This document shows, one piece after another, positions 26,156-36,087 of a stretch of DNA of 64,000 bases. This DNA is from Streptomyces endocoffeicus. Its GTDB lineage: Bacteria > Actinomycetota > Actinomycetes > Streptomycetales > Streptomycetaceae. A model generated the notes under the pieces. It had not been told where the DNA came from, ran no database searches, and worked only from the letters and a program-made list of their open reading frames with translations. The stretch spans positions 682,001 to 746,000 of the forward strand of contig NZ_JAERRG010000001.1 of NCBI RefSeq assembly GCF_016741935.1, read 5' to 3'. A program made the position numbers and the translations under genes. The stretch's first letter is position 1. Each line of letters starts with the position of its first letter.

Positions 26156-27352
26156 TCAGGCCAGCAGCAGCGATCTGGGCTGAGCGGACAGGGTGCGGTC
26201 CAGGACCAGGGCGGCCGCGCCGATCGCCGCCACGTTTTCGCCCAGGGTGGTCGACGTGACCGTCGTCGGATGGGTCGGTCTGACGAATGGGCTCCGCGCC
26301 ACCATCGGCTCGATCGTGGTCAGGAGGCGCTCGGACAGCAGCTGCCACACCGGGCCGCCGAACACGACCGTCTCCACGTCCAGGAGCGTCGCCGCCGCGC
26401 AGACGCCGCGGCCGATGCGGATGGCCAGGCGCTCGATGATGCCGTCCGCCGGTACGTCCCCGGCGGCGGCCAGCGCCGCCAGGCGTTCCAGGCCGCGCTG
26501 GGCGTCGGCCGGGTCGAGGCAGGTGTACTCGGTGCCGAGCACGCCCAGGGCGATGGCCTCGTCGACGAGCGTACGGGCCGAGAAGGACGCGCCGAGGCCG
26601 CCGACCTCGCCCGCGTTGCCCGACACACCGCGCAGCACCGTGTCCTCCACCGCCAGACCCATGCCGGAGCCGGTGCCGAGGTAGAAGAAGAGCAGGTTGC
26701 GGCTGTCCGTGGCCGCGCCCGCCCAGCGCTCGGCCACCACCGCCGCCGTCACGTCCTTGTCGAGCAGCGCCGGGAAGCCGGTGGCTTCGCTCAGGCGATC
26801 GCGCAGCGGGTAGCGGCCCCAGTCCGGCAGCTCCGGCGGGTCCACCACCCAGCCCGCCTCCGCGTCGATGGGACCGGGAGCGGCGATGCCCAGGCCCAGC
26901 ACCCGGGCGTCGTCGATGCCGGACTCGGCCACCAGCGCCGACACCGATGCCGCCATGTCGGCGGTGGTCCGGTCGGTGTCGCCGCCGCTCGGCGTCTGCC
27001 GGCTGCGCTGGGCGACGACGGTGCCTGCCAGGTCCACCAGGACCGTGGTGATCACGGCGGGATCGAGGTGAACGCCCACGGCGTAGCGCGAGCTCGGCAC
27101 GACCTCCAGCAGGGTGCGGGGCTTGCCGCTGCCGGTGTGCTGTTTGCCGGACTCGCGCGCCACACCCTGGTCGAGCAAGCGGCGTGTGATGTTCGAGACG
27201 GTCTGCGCCGACAGGCCGGTGGCCTGGGCGAGTTCCACCCGGCTGAGGCCGTCCGCGTGCCGGCGGATGGCGTCCAGGATCACGGACTCGTTGAAGTCCG
27301 CCATCCGCGGCAGGTTGGTGCCACGCCTGATGGCCGGCTTTTCGGGTTTCAC
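26156..27352 (-). CDS. ROK-family transcriptional regulator, no zinc motif
   Basis: A 398-residue regulator. The N-terminal winged helix (MADFNESVILDAIRRHADGLSRVELAQATGLSAQTVSNITRRLLDQGVA) precedes a sugar-kinase-like ROK domain with LGLGIAAPGPID and FFYLGTGSGMGLAVED. The usual ROK zinc signature (CxCGxxGC with an upstream His) is absent after NAGEVGG, so the sensing domain is atypical. GTG 27352 is used here. TTG 27361 is better spaced from GGGGGAGG and overlaps the mannosidase stop, so it is a real alternative. The position inside the glycan operon marks it as the probable local sugar-responsive regulator. Confidence 0.9.
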   Translation of the reverse strand: MKPEKPAIRRGTNLPRMADFNESVILDAIRRHADGLSRVELAQATGLSAQTVSNITRRLLDQGVARESGKQHTGSGKPRTLLEVVPSSRYAVGVHLDPAVITTVLVDLAGTVVAQRSRQTPSGGDTDRTTADMAASVSALVAESGIDDARVLGLGIAAPGPIDAEAGWVVDPPELPDWGRYPLRDRLSEATGFPALLDKDVTAAVVAERWAGAATDSRNLLFFYLGTGSGMGLAVEDTVLRGVSGNAGEVGGLGASFSARTLVDEAIALGVLGTEYTCLDPADAQRGLERLAALAAAGDVPADGIIERLAIRIGRGVCAAATLLDVETVVFGGPVWQLLSERLLTTIEPMVARSPFVRPTHPTTVTSTTLGENVAAIGAAALVLDRTLSAQPRSLLLA

Positions 27353-27357
27353 GGTCG

Positions 27358-30300
27358 TCAACGTACCTCCCCCTGACTCGGGGGCATCGTAGGCCGCAGC
27401 CGCAGCGTACGGATCTGGAACGGGCGGAACTTCAGGACCACGGCCCCGTCCTCGGACGCGGCCAGCCGGGCACCCGGCCGCTCCAGCAGATCGCAGTCGT
27501 ACGCGGCGGCGAGCTCGAAGCCCGCCGTGAGCCGCGCCGCCGCCACCGCCCCGCCGCACGCCTCGTACAGCCGCACCACGACATCGCCGCACTGGTCGTC
27601 GGCGAGCTTCACCGACTCCACCACGATGTCGCCGGTGTCGACGGACACCAGGGCGGCGGCCGACGCCGGGGCCGGGCGCAGCGGCAGGTTCAGGGCGTAA
27701 CCCCCCGCGATGGCCTCCTCGATACCGGCTCCGGCCACCAGCGCGTAGCTGAAGCCGTGCCGCCCGCGGTCGGCCTCCGGGTCGGGACTGTGCGACGAGC
27801 GGAGCAGCGAGAGCCGCACCGTGGTCGTGGTGCCGCCGTCCGGGCGGGTGTCGCGGCGGATGTCGTGCCCGTACGTGGAGTCGGTGAGCAGCGCCGCGCC
27901 CCAGCGCCGCTCCCCCACATGCACCCAGCGGTGCGCCCACAGCTCGAAGCGGGCCGCGTCCCAGCTGGTGTTCTCGTGCGTGGGCCGCTGCACATGCCCG
28001 AACTGGATCTCGGCGCTTTCGCGCTCCGCGTGTATGTCGAGGGGCCAGGCCGCTTTCAGTACGGTGTCGCGCTCCTGCCAGTCGATGTCGGTGCGGATCG
28101 TCACCTGACGGGACTCGGCGGCGAGATCGAGGTGCTGGACGATCCGGGAGGCGCCGAAGGCGCGCTCCACCCGCACCGAGGCGAGCAGCGGGCCCTCGTC
28201 GACCAGCGTCACCGACTCGGCCTCGTCGAGGTCGCGGACGGTGTCGCGGTAGTAGGAGTCGATGTTCCAGGCCGACCACAGGTTGGGGTCGTCGGGGTGC
28301 AGCTGGAGGAGGTTGCCGGCGCCGCCCGGGGCGATCGACTCCCGGTCGGCGGCGTGGTCGTGGACCGAGGTGATCAGACCGCGCCGGTCGACCACGACCC
28401 GTACCACGCCGTTGTCGAGGACGAAGCCCCCGCCCTCGGAAGCAGCCGTGACCTCCTGCCGTGGCGCGGCCACCGTGCCGCCGGAGGCGAGGGCGTCCAC
28501 CTCGGCGAGGACGGCGCCGCGCCCGTCCGACAGGCGCTGCGCACCGGGGAGTTCGGCGCCGGACACGACGGCGACCTCGCGGCGCGCGTACGGCCCCGCG
28601 TTGAGCAGCGCTCCGGCGGCCCCCGGCAGCCGGCCCGCCGCATCCGCGATCAACGTCTCCAGCTCGTCGCGGATTTCCCCGTACTCCCGCTCGGCCTGCT
28701 GGTGCACCCACGCGATGGAGGTGCCCGGCAGGATGTCGTGGAACTGGTTCAGCAGCACCCGCTGCCACAGCGCTTCGAGGCGTTCGTACGGGTACGGCGC
28801 GCCCGCCCGTACCGCCGCCGTCGCCGCCCACAGCTCGGCCTCGCGCAGCAGTGCTTCGCTGCGCCGGTTGCCGCGCTTGGTGCGGGCCTGGCTGGTGTAG
28901 GTGCCGCGATGGTTCTCCAGGTACAGCTCGCCGCGCCACACCGGGAGCTCGGTGCGCTCGGCACGCGCCGCCGCGAAGAAGGCGTCCGGCGCCTCGATGG
29001 CGACCTTGGGCGAGCCCTCCAGGTCGCGCAGCCGGCGGGCCTTCTCCAGCATGGAGCGGGAGGGGCCGCCACCGCCGTCGCCGTAGCCGAAGGGGACGAG
29101 CGAGCGGGTGGCCACTCCCTTGTCCTCGAAGTTGCGCTCGGCATGGGCGAGTTCGGCCGCCGTGAGCGACGCGTTGTAGCTGTCGACGGGCGGCAGGTGG
29201 GTGAAGATGCGGGTGCCGTCGATGCCTTCCCAGTCGAAGGTGTGGTGCGGCAGCTTGTTCGTCTCGTTCCAGGAGAGCTTCTGGGTCAGGAACCACTCCG
29301 CGCCGGCGAGCCTGGCCAGCTGCGGGTAGGCGGCGGTGTAGCCGAAGGAGTCCGGCAGCCACACGCCCTTCTGCTCGACGCCGAACTCCTCCGCGAAGAA
29401 GCGCCGTCCGTAGACCAGCTGGCGGGCCATGGCCTCGCCGCCGGGGAGGTTGCCGTCGGCCTCGACCCACATACCGCCGACCGGGACCCAGTTGCCCTGC
29501 GCGGCCGCCTTCTTGATCCGGGCGAAGATCTCGGGGCGCCGCTCGCGCATCCAGGCGTACTGCTGCGCGGAGGAGCAGGCGAAGATCAGCTCGGGGTACT
29601 CCTGGGCGAGCGTCGTCATGTTGGTGAAGGTGCGCGCGCATTTGCGTACGGTTTCGCGCACCGGCCACAGCCAGGCCGAGTCGATATGGGCGTGCCCGAC
29701 GGCGGCGAGGGTGTGCGCGGAGGCGTGCGCCGGCCGGGCGAGCACGCCGGCGAGGCGGTCGCGGGCCGCCGCTGCGGTGCCCGCCACGTCGGCCGGGTCG
29801 ACGGCGTCGGCGGCGCGGCGCAGGGCGTAAAGGATCTCGTGCCGCCGGGTGGAGCCGAGCGGGAGTTCGTGCATCAGCTCGCCGAGGACCTCGATGTCGT
29901 GGATGAGGTGCCAGACGTCGTCCTCGCGGACGGCGATCTCGGCCTGTTTGAGGCGGTAGAGATGGTCGGGGCCGGCCGTCGCCCGCGAGCCGTAATGGGT
30001 GTTGATCCCCGCACTGCCGGTGATGGGCGGATTGGCGGCGAGTTCGATGAGGAGGTCGACGCCGTCGCCGCCGGTGGCGGAGTCGGCGAGGAGCACGCTG
30101 CGGTTGTACGGGTGCAGGCCCTGGATCGGCGCGCCGTGGGCGTCGTGGACGAGTCCCTCGGCCTGGCCGCCGGGCCCCTTGGTGAGGTCGAAGTCCAGGT
30201 CGAAGACGGCCTCGACGCGGCGTCCTGCCCAGTCGGCGGGGATCTCGGCGCTCGCGCGCATCCAGGTGGTGCACCAGGGCGCGCCCCATGTCGAGCCGAG

Positions 30301-30471
30301 CTGGAAGGGCTCGTACGCGGCGGTCAGCGCGTCGGCCACGGGCACGGGCTCGCCGTCCACGAACCAGGCGCTGAGCGAGAGCGGCCGGGCGGCGCTGTAC
30401 AGGGCGGGGCGGACGACCCGGTCGAGCAGCTTGCGGATCCGGTCCTCGATGATCCTGCGGTCGTCATGCAC
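27358..30471 (-). CDS. GH38 alpha-mannosidase (second copy in operon)
   Basis: A 1037-residue GH38 alpha-mannosidase of the Ams1/MAN2C1 subgroup, without signal peptide. The zinc ligands lie in GHAHIDSAWLWP (about residues 259-270) and in QFHDILPGTSI. The nucleophile Asp is near residue 373 in WLPDSFGYTAAYPQLA. Further family motifs are VGGMWVEADGNLPGGEAMARQ and FLTQKLSWNETNKLPHHTFDWEG. It removes alpha-linked mannose from imported glycan. The start overlaps the DUF2264 stop by 8 bp. It is clearly homologous to, but well diverged from, the GH38 gene at 37120-40146. Confidence 0.93.
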   Translation of the reverse strand: MHDDRRIIEDRIRKLLDRVVRPALYSAARPLSLSAWFVDGEPVPVADALTAAYEPFQLGSTWGAPWCTTWMRASAEIPADWAGRRVEAVFDLDFDLTKGPGGQAEGLVHDAHGAPIQGLHPYNRSVLLADSATGGDGVDLLIELAANPPITGSAGINTHYGSRATAGPDHLYRLKQAEIAVREDDVWHLIHDIEVLGELMHELPLGSTRRHEILYALRRAADAVDPADVAGTAAAARDRLAGVLARPAHASAHTLAAVGHAHIDSAWLWPVRETVRKCARTFTNMTTLAQEYPELIFACSSAQQYAWMRERRPEIFARIKKAAAQGNWVPVGGMWVEADGNLPGGEAMARQLVYGRRFFAEEFGVEQKGVWLPDSFGYTAAYPQLARLAGAEWFLTQKLSWNETNKLPHHTFDWEGIDGTRIFTHLPPVDSYNASLTAAELAHAERNFEDKGVATRSLVPFGYGDGGGGPSRSMLEKARRLRDLEGSPKVAIEAPDAFFAAARAERTELPVWRGELYLENHRGTYTSQARTKRGNRRSEALLREAELWAATAAVRAGAPYPYERLEALWQRVLLNQFHDILPGTSIAWVHQQAEREYGEIRDELETLIADAAGRLPGAAGALLNAGPYARREVAVVSGAELPGAQRLSDGRGAVLAEVDALASGGTVAAPRQEVTAASEGGGFVLDNGVVRVVVDRRGLITSVHDHAADRESIAPGGAGNLLQLHPDDPNLWSAWNIDSYYRDTVRDLDEAESVTLVDEGPLLASVRVERAFGASRIVQHLDLAAESRQVTIRTDIDWQERDTVLKAAWPLDIHAERESAEIQFGHVQRPTHENTSWDAARFELWAHRWVHVGERRWGAALLTDSTYGHDIRRDTRPDGGTTTTVRLSLLRSSHSPDPEADRGRHGFSYALVAGAGIEEAIAGGYALNLPLRPAPASAAALVSVDTGDIVVESVKLADDQCGDVVVRLYEACGGAVAAARLTAGFELAAAYDCDLLERPGARLAASEDGAVVLKFRPFQIRTLRLRPTMPPSQGEVR

Positions 30472-32494
30472 GGTGGTGGTCCTTCCAGGGGTCGTACGCG
30501 TCGGGATCGGGGGCGGGGAGTCGGATCGTGTCCTGGGTGCCGTCCGCCCAGGTCACGTCGGCGAGCAGGGTGGTGCCGTCGGCACGGGTGGTGACCTGGG
30601 GCAGGGCGGCGGGGTCGGTGCCGCCGAGGTGTATCAGGGCGATGTGGAGGGTGCCGTGGACTACGGGGCCTTCGGTCTCCACGACGGGGGTGGCGGAGGC
30701 GGGGCCGAGGGCGTTGCTGTCGGAGCCCGGGATCACCGCGCTGTCGGGCAGCCCTCGCGCGCCTACGACGAGGGAGACGATGCCGTCGGTGCCTTCGACT
30801 CGGGCGGGGCCGCCGGCCGGGGATGGGAGGGCGCCGGCGCCTTCGCCCCGGGAGGTGTCGGCGGTCCGGGCGGTGGCGGCGTCCGGTGGCGGGTCGCCCA
30901 CGGCCAGGGCCCAGCCGCCGACCCGCAGCGCATGGCCGGGGCCGGGGTCGCCGTCGACGCGTACGGCGCGGACCTCGACGGAGCCGCGCAGCGCGGAGCC
31001 GACGGTGAGCCAGGGGCCGAGGGTGTAGTCGGTGTCGGGGCCGCCGAACACATCCCAGGTCGCGTCGTCGGGCCAGTGCGCGCGCGAGCGCGAGACGGCG
31101 GTGGCGCCGTCGATCGAGATACGGGTGGCGGGGCGCCGATGCGAGGCGCGCCCGGCCGCGTCGAGCAGCACGACCGCGTTGTCGAGCGGATCGGCGTCCG
31201 CGCTGCCGCCGGGGACGGTCGGGTCGCCGGGGGTCTCCGGCGCGGTGTGCGTGGAGTAGGCGAAGCGCGCGTAGGCCGGGTCGTCGGCGTGCGGACGGGC
31301 CGGGTCGGCGTGGTCGCCGCCGTGGTTGACGACGCGTACGACGCCGTCGGCGGCGGTGCCGGAGACGAGCCAGCCGGGCGTCGCCAGCGCCCGCGCGAAG
31401 TCGCCCGCTTCGACGGCGAGCGGCATCGCCTCCTCCGTCCACACCGGGTGGTCCGGCGGCAGGGCGAGACCGATGAAGCCCTTGCTCGCCCAGTACGGGG
31501 AGGCGGGGCCGGAGTAGCCCTGAAGGATGCCGCGGAAGGGCCGGTGCCAGCCGAGCGTGAGCAGACCCCGCGCGTTCAGCGCCCCGTGCCCGTGGAAGTG
31601 GTCGAGCATGCGGGTCGCGAGCGACCGGGTCTCCCCCGGCGCCAGCGGTGTGGCGCCGAAGACGGCGCCGGTCCACACGGAAGCCAGCGCCGCGTGCCGG
31701 TACGTGAGCGAGCGGCCCTGGATCAGCGGTGAGCCGTTGGCTCCGACCAGCAGCCGCTGGTCCACCAGGAACCGCCGCAGCCGCTCCCGGTAGCGGTCCA
31801 GGAGCCCGGCGGGCGCCGCATCGCCGAGGATGCGGCAGAACCACAGCGGGTAGAGGTGCATCGCCCACCCGTTGTAGTGGTCGAAGTTGCGGTGTCCGGC
31901 GCCGGTCAGCCCGTCGGAGTACCAGCCGTCGCCCGCGTACCAGCCATCGGTCAGCGCGATGGTCCGGTCGAGGTCCTGCTGGCGCCACTCGCCTCCAACG
32001 GTCCGGGCGAAGGCTTCGGTAACGCCCTGGAACCAGATCCAGTTGTTCCCCGGCATCGGATCGCCGACCATCGGCGCCAGCCAGTCCAGCACCCGCCGCC
32101 GGACCTTCGCGTCCAGCCGGTCCCAGATCCACGGCCGGGTCTCGTGCAGCGCGAGCGCGATGGAGGCCGCCTCGACCTTCGCCTGGTTGCACTCGGCGAA
32201 GGCCGGCCAGCGATCGGGGTTCCGCGGGTCGGTGCCGGCGGCGAGGCCGGCCGCGTACCACCCGGCGAGGTCGTGCGGGTCCGCGCCCGCCGCCCCCGCC
32301 AGCCGGAACGCGGCCAGCAGGAACGTGCGGGCGAACCCCTCGAGGCCGTCGCTGTGCGCGCCGTTGTGGCTCGGCGTACCAGGCAGGTGGATCAGGTCGT
32401 GCCCTTGGGTGGCGTACGGACGGACGGCGAGCAGCATGTCGTCGGCGGTCCGCTCCCAGTGGGCGCGGTCCTCGGCGGGGGTGCGGCGGCGCAT
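30464..32494 (-). CDS. DUF2264-family protein
   Basis: A 676-residue cytoplasmic protein. The first 370 residues carry the DUF2264 pattern: TPSHNGAHSDGLEGFARTFLLAAFRL, NNWIWFQGVTEAF, DGWYSDGLTGAGHRNFDHYNGWAMHLYPLW and QGRSLTYRHAALASVW. A beta-rich C-terminus follows. The fold is expected to be an (alpha/alpha)6 barrel, as in glycoside-degrading enzymes; biochemical activity is not established to my knowledge. ATG 32494 overlaps the binding-protein stop and the 3' end overlaps the mannosidase start. This places it tightly inside the operon and argues for action on the imported glycan. Confidence 0.87.
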   Translation of the reverse strand: MRRRTPAEDRAHWERTADDMLLAVRPYATQGHDLIHLPGTPSHNGAHSDGLEGFARTFLLAAFRLAGAAGADPHDLAGWYAAGLAAGTDPRNPDRWPAFAECNQAKVEAASIALALHETRPWIWDRLDAKVRRRVLDWLAPMVGDPMPGNNWIWFQGVTEAFARTVGGEWRQQDLDRTIALTDGWYAGDGWYSDGLTGAGHRNFDHYNGWAMHLYPLWFCRILGDAAPAGLLDRYRERLRRFLVDQRLLVGANGSPLIQGRSLTYRHAALASVWTGAVFGATPLAPGETRSLATRMLDHFHGHGALNARGLLTLGWHRPFRGILQGYSGPASPYWASKGFIGLALPPDHPVWTEEAMPLAVEAGDFARALATPGWLVSGTAADGVVRVVNHGGDHADPARPHADDPAYARFAYSTHTAPETPGDPTVPGGSADADPLDNAVVLLDAAGRASHRRPATRISIDGATAVSRSRAHWPDDATWDVFGGPDTDYTLGPWLTVGSALRGSVEVRAVRVDGDPGPGHALRVGGWALAVGDPPPDAATARTADTSRGEGAGALPSPAGGPARVEGTDGIVSLVVGARGLPDSAVIPGSDSNALGPASATPVVETEGPVVHGTLHIALIHLGGTDPAALPQVTTRADGTTLLADVTWADGTQDTIRLPAPDPDAYDPWKDHHRA

Positions 32495-34119
32495 CAGTGG
32501 CGGGTCTCCCATGCCTTTTCGAACTCGACGCGGATCTGGTCGCCCGCCTCCTTGCGCCAGTTCCGCATGACGCCGTCCCACTCCTTCAGGGGGACGCGGC
32601 CCTGCATGATGCCCTTGCGGGTGTCGTCCAGGGTCTTCTGCAGCAGTGCGGACTTCTTGGCGTTGGTGGGCGAGTAGAGGGCCTCGGTGGGGTTGCGGAC
32701 CAACCGCTCGACGGCGTCCTTCTGGAATGCGTACTGCGTCTTCACGATCTCCGGTTTGACCGGGTAGTAGAGCGTGAAGGGCGCGTCCGTGGCGAACGTC
32801 GTCGGCAGGGTGACCTCGGCGGTGCCCTTCGGCGTGAGGATCGGGTCGGCCCCCTTCATGGTGTGGTCCGGGCCCCGGACGCCGTACTTGCGCAGCAGAT
32901 AGCTGTCCGTGCCGAAGGGCGCGGCAAGGGCGTTCATCGCCCGCAGGATCTGCTTGATACGTGCCTTGGGCGCCTTCTTGATGATGAGGACGCCGTAATA
33001 GGACTGGCCCGACCAGTAGGTGCCCTTGCCGCCGTCCCAGCTGGGCGGCATCAGGTAGCCGAGGTCGAAGCCCTTCGCCGCGGGGGCGTAGGTGGTGTAG
33101 TAGTCGTTCCACGCGGCGGCCCCGTCGGGGTTGATGACGAGCTGGCCGGTGCCGAACCACTCCTTGACCTTGCCCGTGACGGTGTAGGCGTCCGGGTGCA
33201 TGACTCCGGCCTTCGTCATCTGGCGGACCGCGTCCATGGCCTGCTTGGCCTCCTCGGTCTCGAGCCAGAAGGTGAACTTCCCCCCGTCCTCGGACCATTT
33301 GTTGGGTCCGCCCAGCATCTGCATGGTCGTGTCGAACGCGGTGATGGGGTCGCCCATGGCGTACTGGTTGCGCTTGCGGTCGATGACGTCCTTGCACAGC
33401 TGGAAGTATTCCTTCCAGCTGCTCGGGTTCGGGTCGACGTCCAGCTTCCTGAGCAGGTCGAGGCGGGTGAAGATCGGACCGCCGGAGACCGGCCGGGGCA
33501 TCGGGATCCCGTAGATGCCGCCGTTGAGCACACAGGGCCCCCAGGAAGCGGTCGGGATGTTGGCGAGGTACGGGTAGTCCCGGATGTTGTCCCCGGACAG
33601 ATGCGGGGTGAGGTCCTCGAAGAGGGCGTCCAGCATGCCCGGCGTCGCCGCGGCGTTGTCCTTCGGCGGCAGCATCAGCATCGCGTCCGGCAGATCGCCG
33701 CCCGCGAGCGTCACGGCGAACTTGCTCGGGTAGTCGGTGACCGGAGTGATCTCGAAGTTGAGGTCGCAGCCGATGCTCTTGTTGAGCGCCTGCCACATGA
33801 CATTGCTCCCCACCGGCGGCGGCACCGGATTGAAGATCAGCGTCATGATGTTGATGGCGGGGCCCTTGGCGGGCGGGCCGTCCGGCAGCGCCTGGACGGG
33901 GTTGGCGGGGTAGTGCTCGTAGCCGACCGAGACGCCGTCCGCAGTCGCGGGCATCGACGTCGGCACGCCCTGGTACGGGATGTACATGGGCAGCGTGGCC
34001 TTGGCGTTGGCCGCCCTGGCCGAGACCGGCTTGTAGTCACCGCAGCCGGCCAGGGTGAGCCCGGCCGTGGCACCGGCGGCCGAGGCGAGAAAGCCGCGAC
34101 GGCTCATAAATGGCTTCAT
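32494..34119 (-). CDS. Extracellular sugar-binding lipoprotein (LplA/YtcQ-like)
   Basis: A 541-residue solute-binding protein of the large LplA class used for oligosaccharides. The N-terminus combines a twin-arginine motif (SRRGFLASAAG) with a lipobox (LTLAGC), so it is probably exported folded and lipid-anchored. Typical segments are GGDLPDAMLML, DLTPHLSGDNIRDYPYLA and GKFTFWLETEEAKQAMDAVRQM. It captures the oligosaccharide for the two permeases encoded just upstream. ATG 34119 is preceded by an in-frame GTG one codon earlier. No ATPase gene occurs in the operon. Confidence 0.92.
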   Translation of the reverse strand: MKPFMSRRGFLASAAGATAGLTLAGCGDYKPVSARAANAKATLPMYIPYQGVPTSMPATADGVSVGYEHYPANPVQALPDGPPAKGPAINIMTLIFNPVPPPVGSNVMWQALNKSIGCDLNFEITPVTDYPSKFAVTLAGGDLPDAMLMLPPKDNAAATPGMLDALFEDLTPHLSGDNIRDYPYLANIPTASWGPCVLNGGIYGIPMPRPVSGGPIFTRLDLLRKLDVDPNPSSWKEYFQLCKDVIDRKRNQYAMGDPITAFDTTMQMLGGPNKWSEDGGKFTFWLETEEAKQAMDAVRQMTKAGVMHPDAYTVTGKVKEWFGTGQLVINPDGAAAWNDYYTTYAPAAKGFDLGYLMPPSWDGGKGTYWSGQSYYGVLIIKKAPKARIKQILRAMNALAAPFGTDSYLLRKYGVRGPDHTMKGADPILTPKGTAEVTLPTTFATDAPFTLYYPVKPEIVKTQYAFQKDAVERLVRNPTEALYSPTNAKKSALLQKTLDDTRKGIMQGRVPLKEWDGVMRNWRKEAGDQIRVEFEKAWETRH

Positions 34120-34124
34120 CACCG

Positions 34125-35066
34125 TTATCCCTTCACCGCTCCGACCATTACGCCCTTGTTCATATGCCGCTGCAGGAAGGGGTAGACGATGACGATGGGC
34201 ACGATCGAGAGCACGAGGATGGCCGCCTGCAGCGACTGTGCCGGCGGCAGCGGCGCCCCGGCCGCGACGTCGACCTGACCACCGCTGAGCGCCGCGTTGT
34301 TGACGACGTAGGTGCGCAGCACCATCTGCATCGGCCACTTGGCGGCGTCGTTGATGTAGAGCAGCGCGTTGAAGAAGGCGTTCCAGTACGTCACCGCGTA
34401 GAACAGGCCGATGACCGCGACCGATGCCTTGGACAGCGGGAGCACGATCCGGGTCAGGATCGACAGCTCGGAGGCGCCGTCGATGCGCGCCGAGTCGATG
34501 AGCTCCTTGGGGATGCCCATGAAGAAGGAGCGCAACACGATCACGTTGAACGCGTTGATCATGGTCGGCAGGATCAGTGACCAGTAGCTGTTGATCAGGC
34601 CGAGCTGCTTGACCATCAGATAGCTCGGTATGACGCCCGGCACGAACAGCAGCGACATCAGCAGCAGCATCAGGATCGGCTTGTGCCCGAAGGAGCCCGG
34701 CCGGCTGAGTCCGTAGGCCAGCGAGATGGAGCTGAGCAGCGACAGGGCCGTACCGACGACGGTGATGCCGACGCTGACGAGCATGGCCTTGGAGACCAGC
34801 CCGCCGGAGAGCAGCGCCGAGTAGGCGGAGAAGCTCGGTTTGTCGGGCCACAGGACGTAGCCGCCGGCCTTGGTGACCTGTGCGGTGTCGGCAAGCGAGG
34901 TCGAGATGATCGCCAGGAACGGCAGCAGCACCAGGACCACGCAGATCAGCAGGATCAACGACTTCAGGGCGCGCCACGGCGGGGTGCCGGGGGTCTCGCC
35001 GGGGATGGCGCTGTAGGCCCGGCGCGGCCCGCGGCGCACCGGATGGGTCGGCGATAGCGTTGTCAT
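34125..35066 (-). CDS. Carbohydrate ABC permease (LplC/YtcP-like)
   Basis: A 313-residue CUT1-type permease with six membrane helices. The EAA loop is present (ELIDSARIDGASELSILTRIVLPLSKA). The C-terminus LQRHMNKGVMVGAVKG is diagnostic for the LplC/YtcP branch, whose members carry large pectin- or alginate-type oligosaccharides. It overlaps the partner permease gene (ATGA at 35063-35066) and precedes the binding-protein gene by 5 bp. Confidence 0.93.
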   Translation of the reverse strand: MTTLSPTHPVRRGPRRAYSAIPGETPGTPPWRALKSLILLICVVLVLLPFLAIISTSLADTAQVTKAGGYVLWPDKPSFSAYSALLSGGLVSKAMLVSVGITVVGTALSLLSSISLAYGLSRPGSFGHKPILMLLLMSLLFVPGVIPSYLMVKQLGLINSYWSLILPTMINAFNVIVLRSFFMGIPKELIDSARIDGASELSILTRIVLPLSKASVAVIGLFYAVTYWNAFFNALLYINDAAKWPMQMVLRTYVVNNAALSGGQVDVAAGAPLPPAQSLQAAILVLSIVPIVIVYPFLQRHMNKGVMVGAVKG

Positions 35067-36043
35067 GACTTGTAGACACCTTCCTCGCCGAAGAGGTGGG
35101 CGACCTTGTTGGCGCCCAGGACCAGCGCGACCCCGACCAGCCCCTTGACGAGGCCGACGGCGGCGCTGACGCCCCAGTCCCCGCCGATGAGACCGTGGTT
35201 GTAGACGTAGGTGTCCATGACCTCGCTGTTCTCCAGGCCGACGCCGCCCTGCTGCAGCAGGATCTGCTCGAAGCCGACGGAGAGGGCGTCGCCGAGGCGG
35301 AGGATGAGCAGCAGGATCACCAGGCCGCGCAGCGCGGGGAGGGTGACGTGCCAGGTCTGCCGCAGGCGGCTGGCGCCGTCCATCGCGGCGGCCTCGTAGA
35401 GGTCGTTGTCGACGCGGGAGAGGGCGGCCAGGAAGAGAATGGTGCCCCAGCCGGTGTCCTTCCAGATGACCTGGGAGGTGAGCAGCGACTTGAACAGCTC
35501 CGGATTGCCGATGATGTTCCAGGTGCCCAAGTCGTGGGCCTGCAGGAACAGGTTGAGCATGCCGGTGTTGCCCAGCATCTGCTGGAAGAGGGCGACGACG
35601 ACCACCCAGGACAGGAAGTGCGGCAGATACAGCACGTTCTGCACCCACTTCTTGACCCGCTCGCTGACCAGGCTGTTCAGAGCGAGGGCGAGGAGGACGG
35701 GTGCGGGGAAGACGAAGACGACCTGTATCAGCGTCAGCTGCAGCGTGTTGACCAGCGCCCGCAGGAACTGGTCGTCACCGTTGAAGAGGACCTCGAAGTT
35801 GTCCAGCCCGCTCCAGGGGCTGTGCATGATGCCGATGTACGGCTGGTAGTCCTGGAACGCGATGACGTTTCCGAGCAGCGGAACGTAGTGGAACAGCAGC
35901 AGCACCAGCAGCCCTGGTATCGCGAACCAGAACAGCGCCGCGTCTCGCCGGCCGGCCGGGCGCGGGCGCCGCGGCCGGCGGGTGTCCGCCGCCCCTCTGC
36001 CCTCCTCGGCCGCCGGAGCGGCGGATTGTTGAACCGTTGTCAT
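35063..36043 (-). CDS. Carbohydrate ABC permease (LplB/YtePQ-like)
   Basis: A 326-residue CUT1 permease. After a basic, Pro/Arg-rich N-terminus come six helices, with FWFAIPGLLVLLLFHYVPLLGNVIAFQDYQPY first. The EAA loop reads YEAAAMDGASRLRQTWHVTLPALRG. The N-terminal region YxPLLGxVIAFQDY marks the LplB branch. ATG 36043 was chosen; an upstream Met pair at 36059-36064 would add a few residues. It pairs with the permease encoded directly downstream. The ATPase is probably a shared MsiK-type protein encoded elsewhere. Confidence 0.93.
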   Translation of the reverse strand: MTTVQQSAAPAAEEGRGAADTRRPRRPRPAGRRDAALFWFAIPGLLVLLLFHYVPLLGNVIAFQDYQPYIGIMHSPWSGLDNFEVLFNGDDQFLRALVNTLQLTLIQVVFVFPAPVLLALALNSLVSERVKKWVQNVLYLPHFLSWVVVVALFQQMLGNTGMLNLFLQAHDLGTWNIIGNPELFKSLLTSQVIWKDTGWGTILFLAALSRVDNDLYEAAAMDGASRLRQTWHVTLPALRGLVILLLILRLGDALSVGFEQILLQQGGVGLENSEVMDTYVYNHGLIGGDWGVSAAVGLVKGLVGVALVLGANKVAHLFGEEGVYKS

Positions 36044-36087
36044 GAGGTGGAGCCCTTTCATCATCGAAAGACGGCGTGGTGGGCGGC

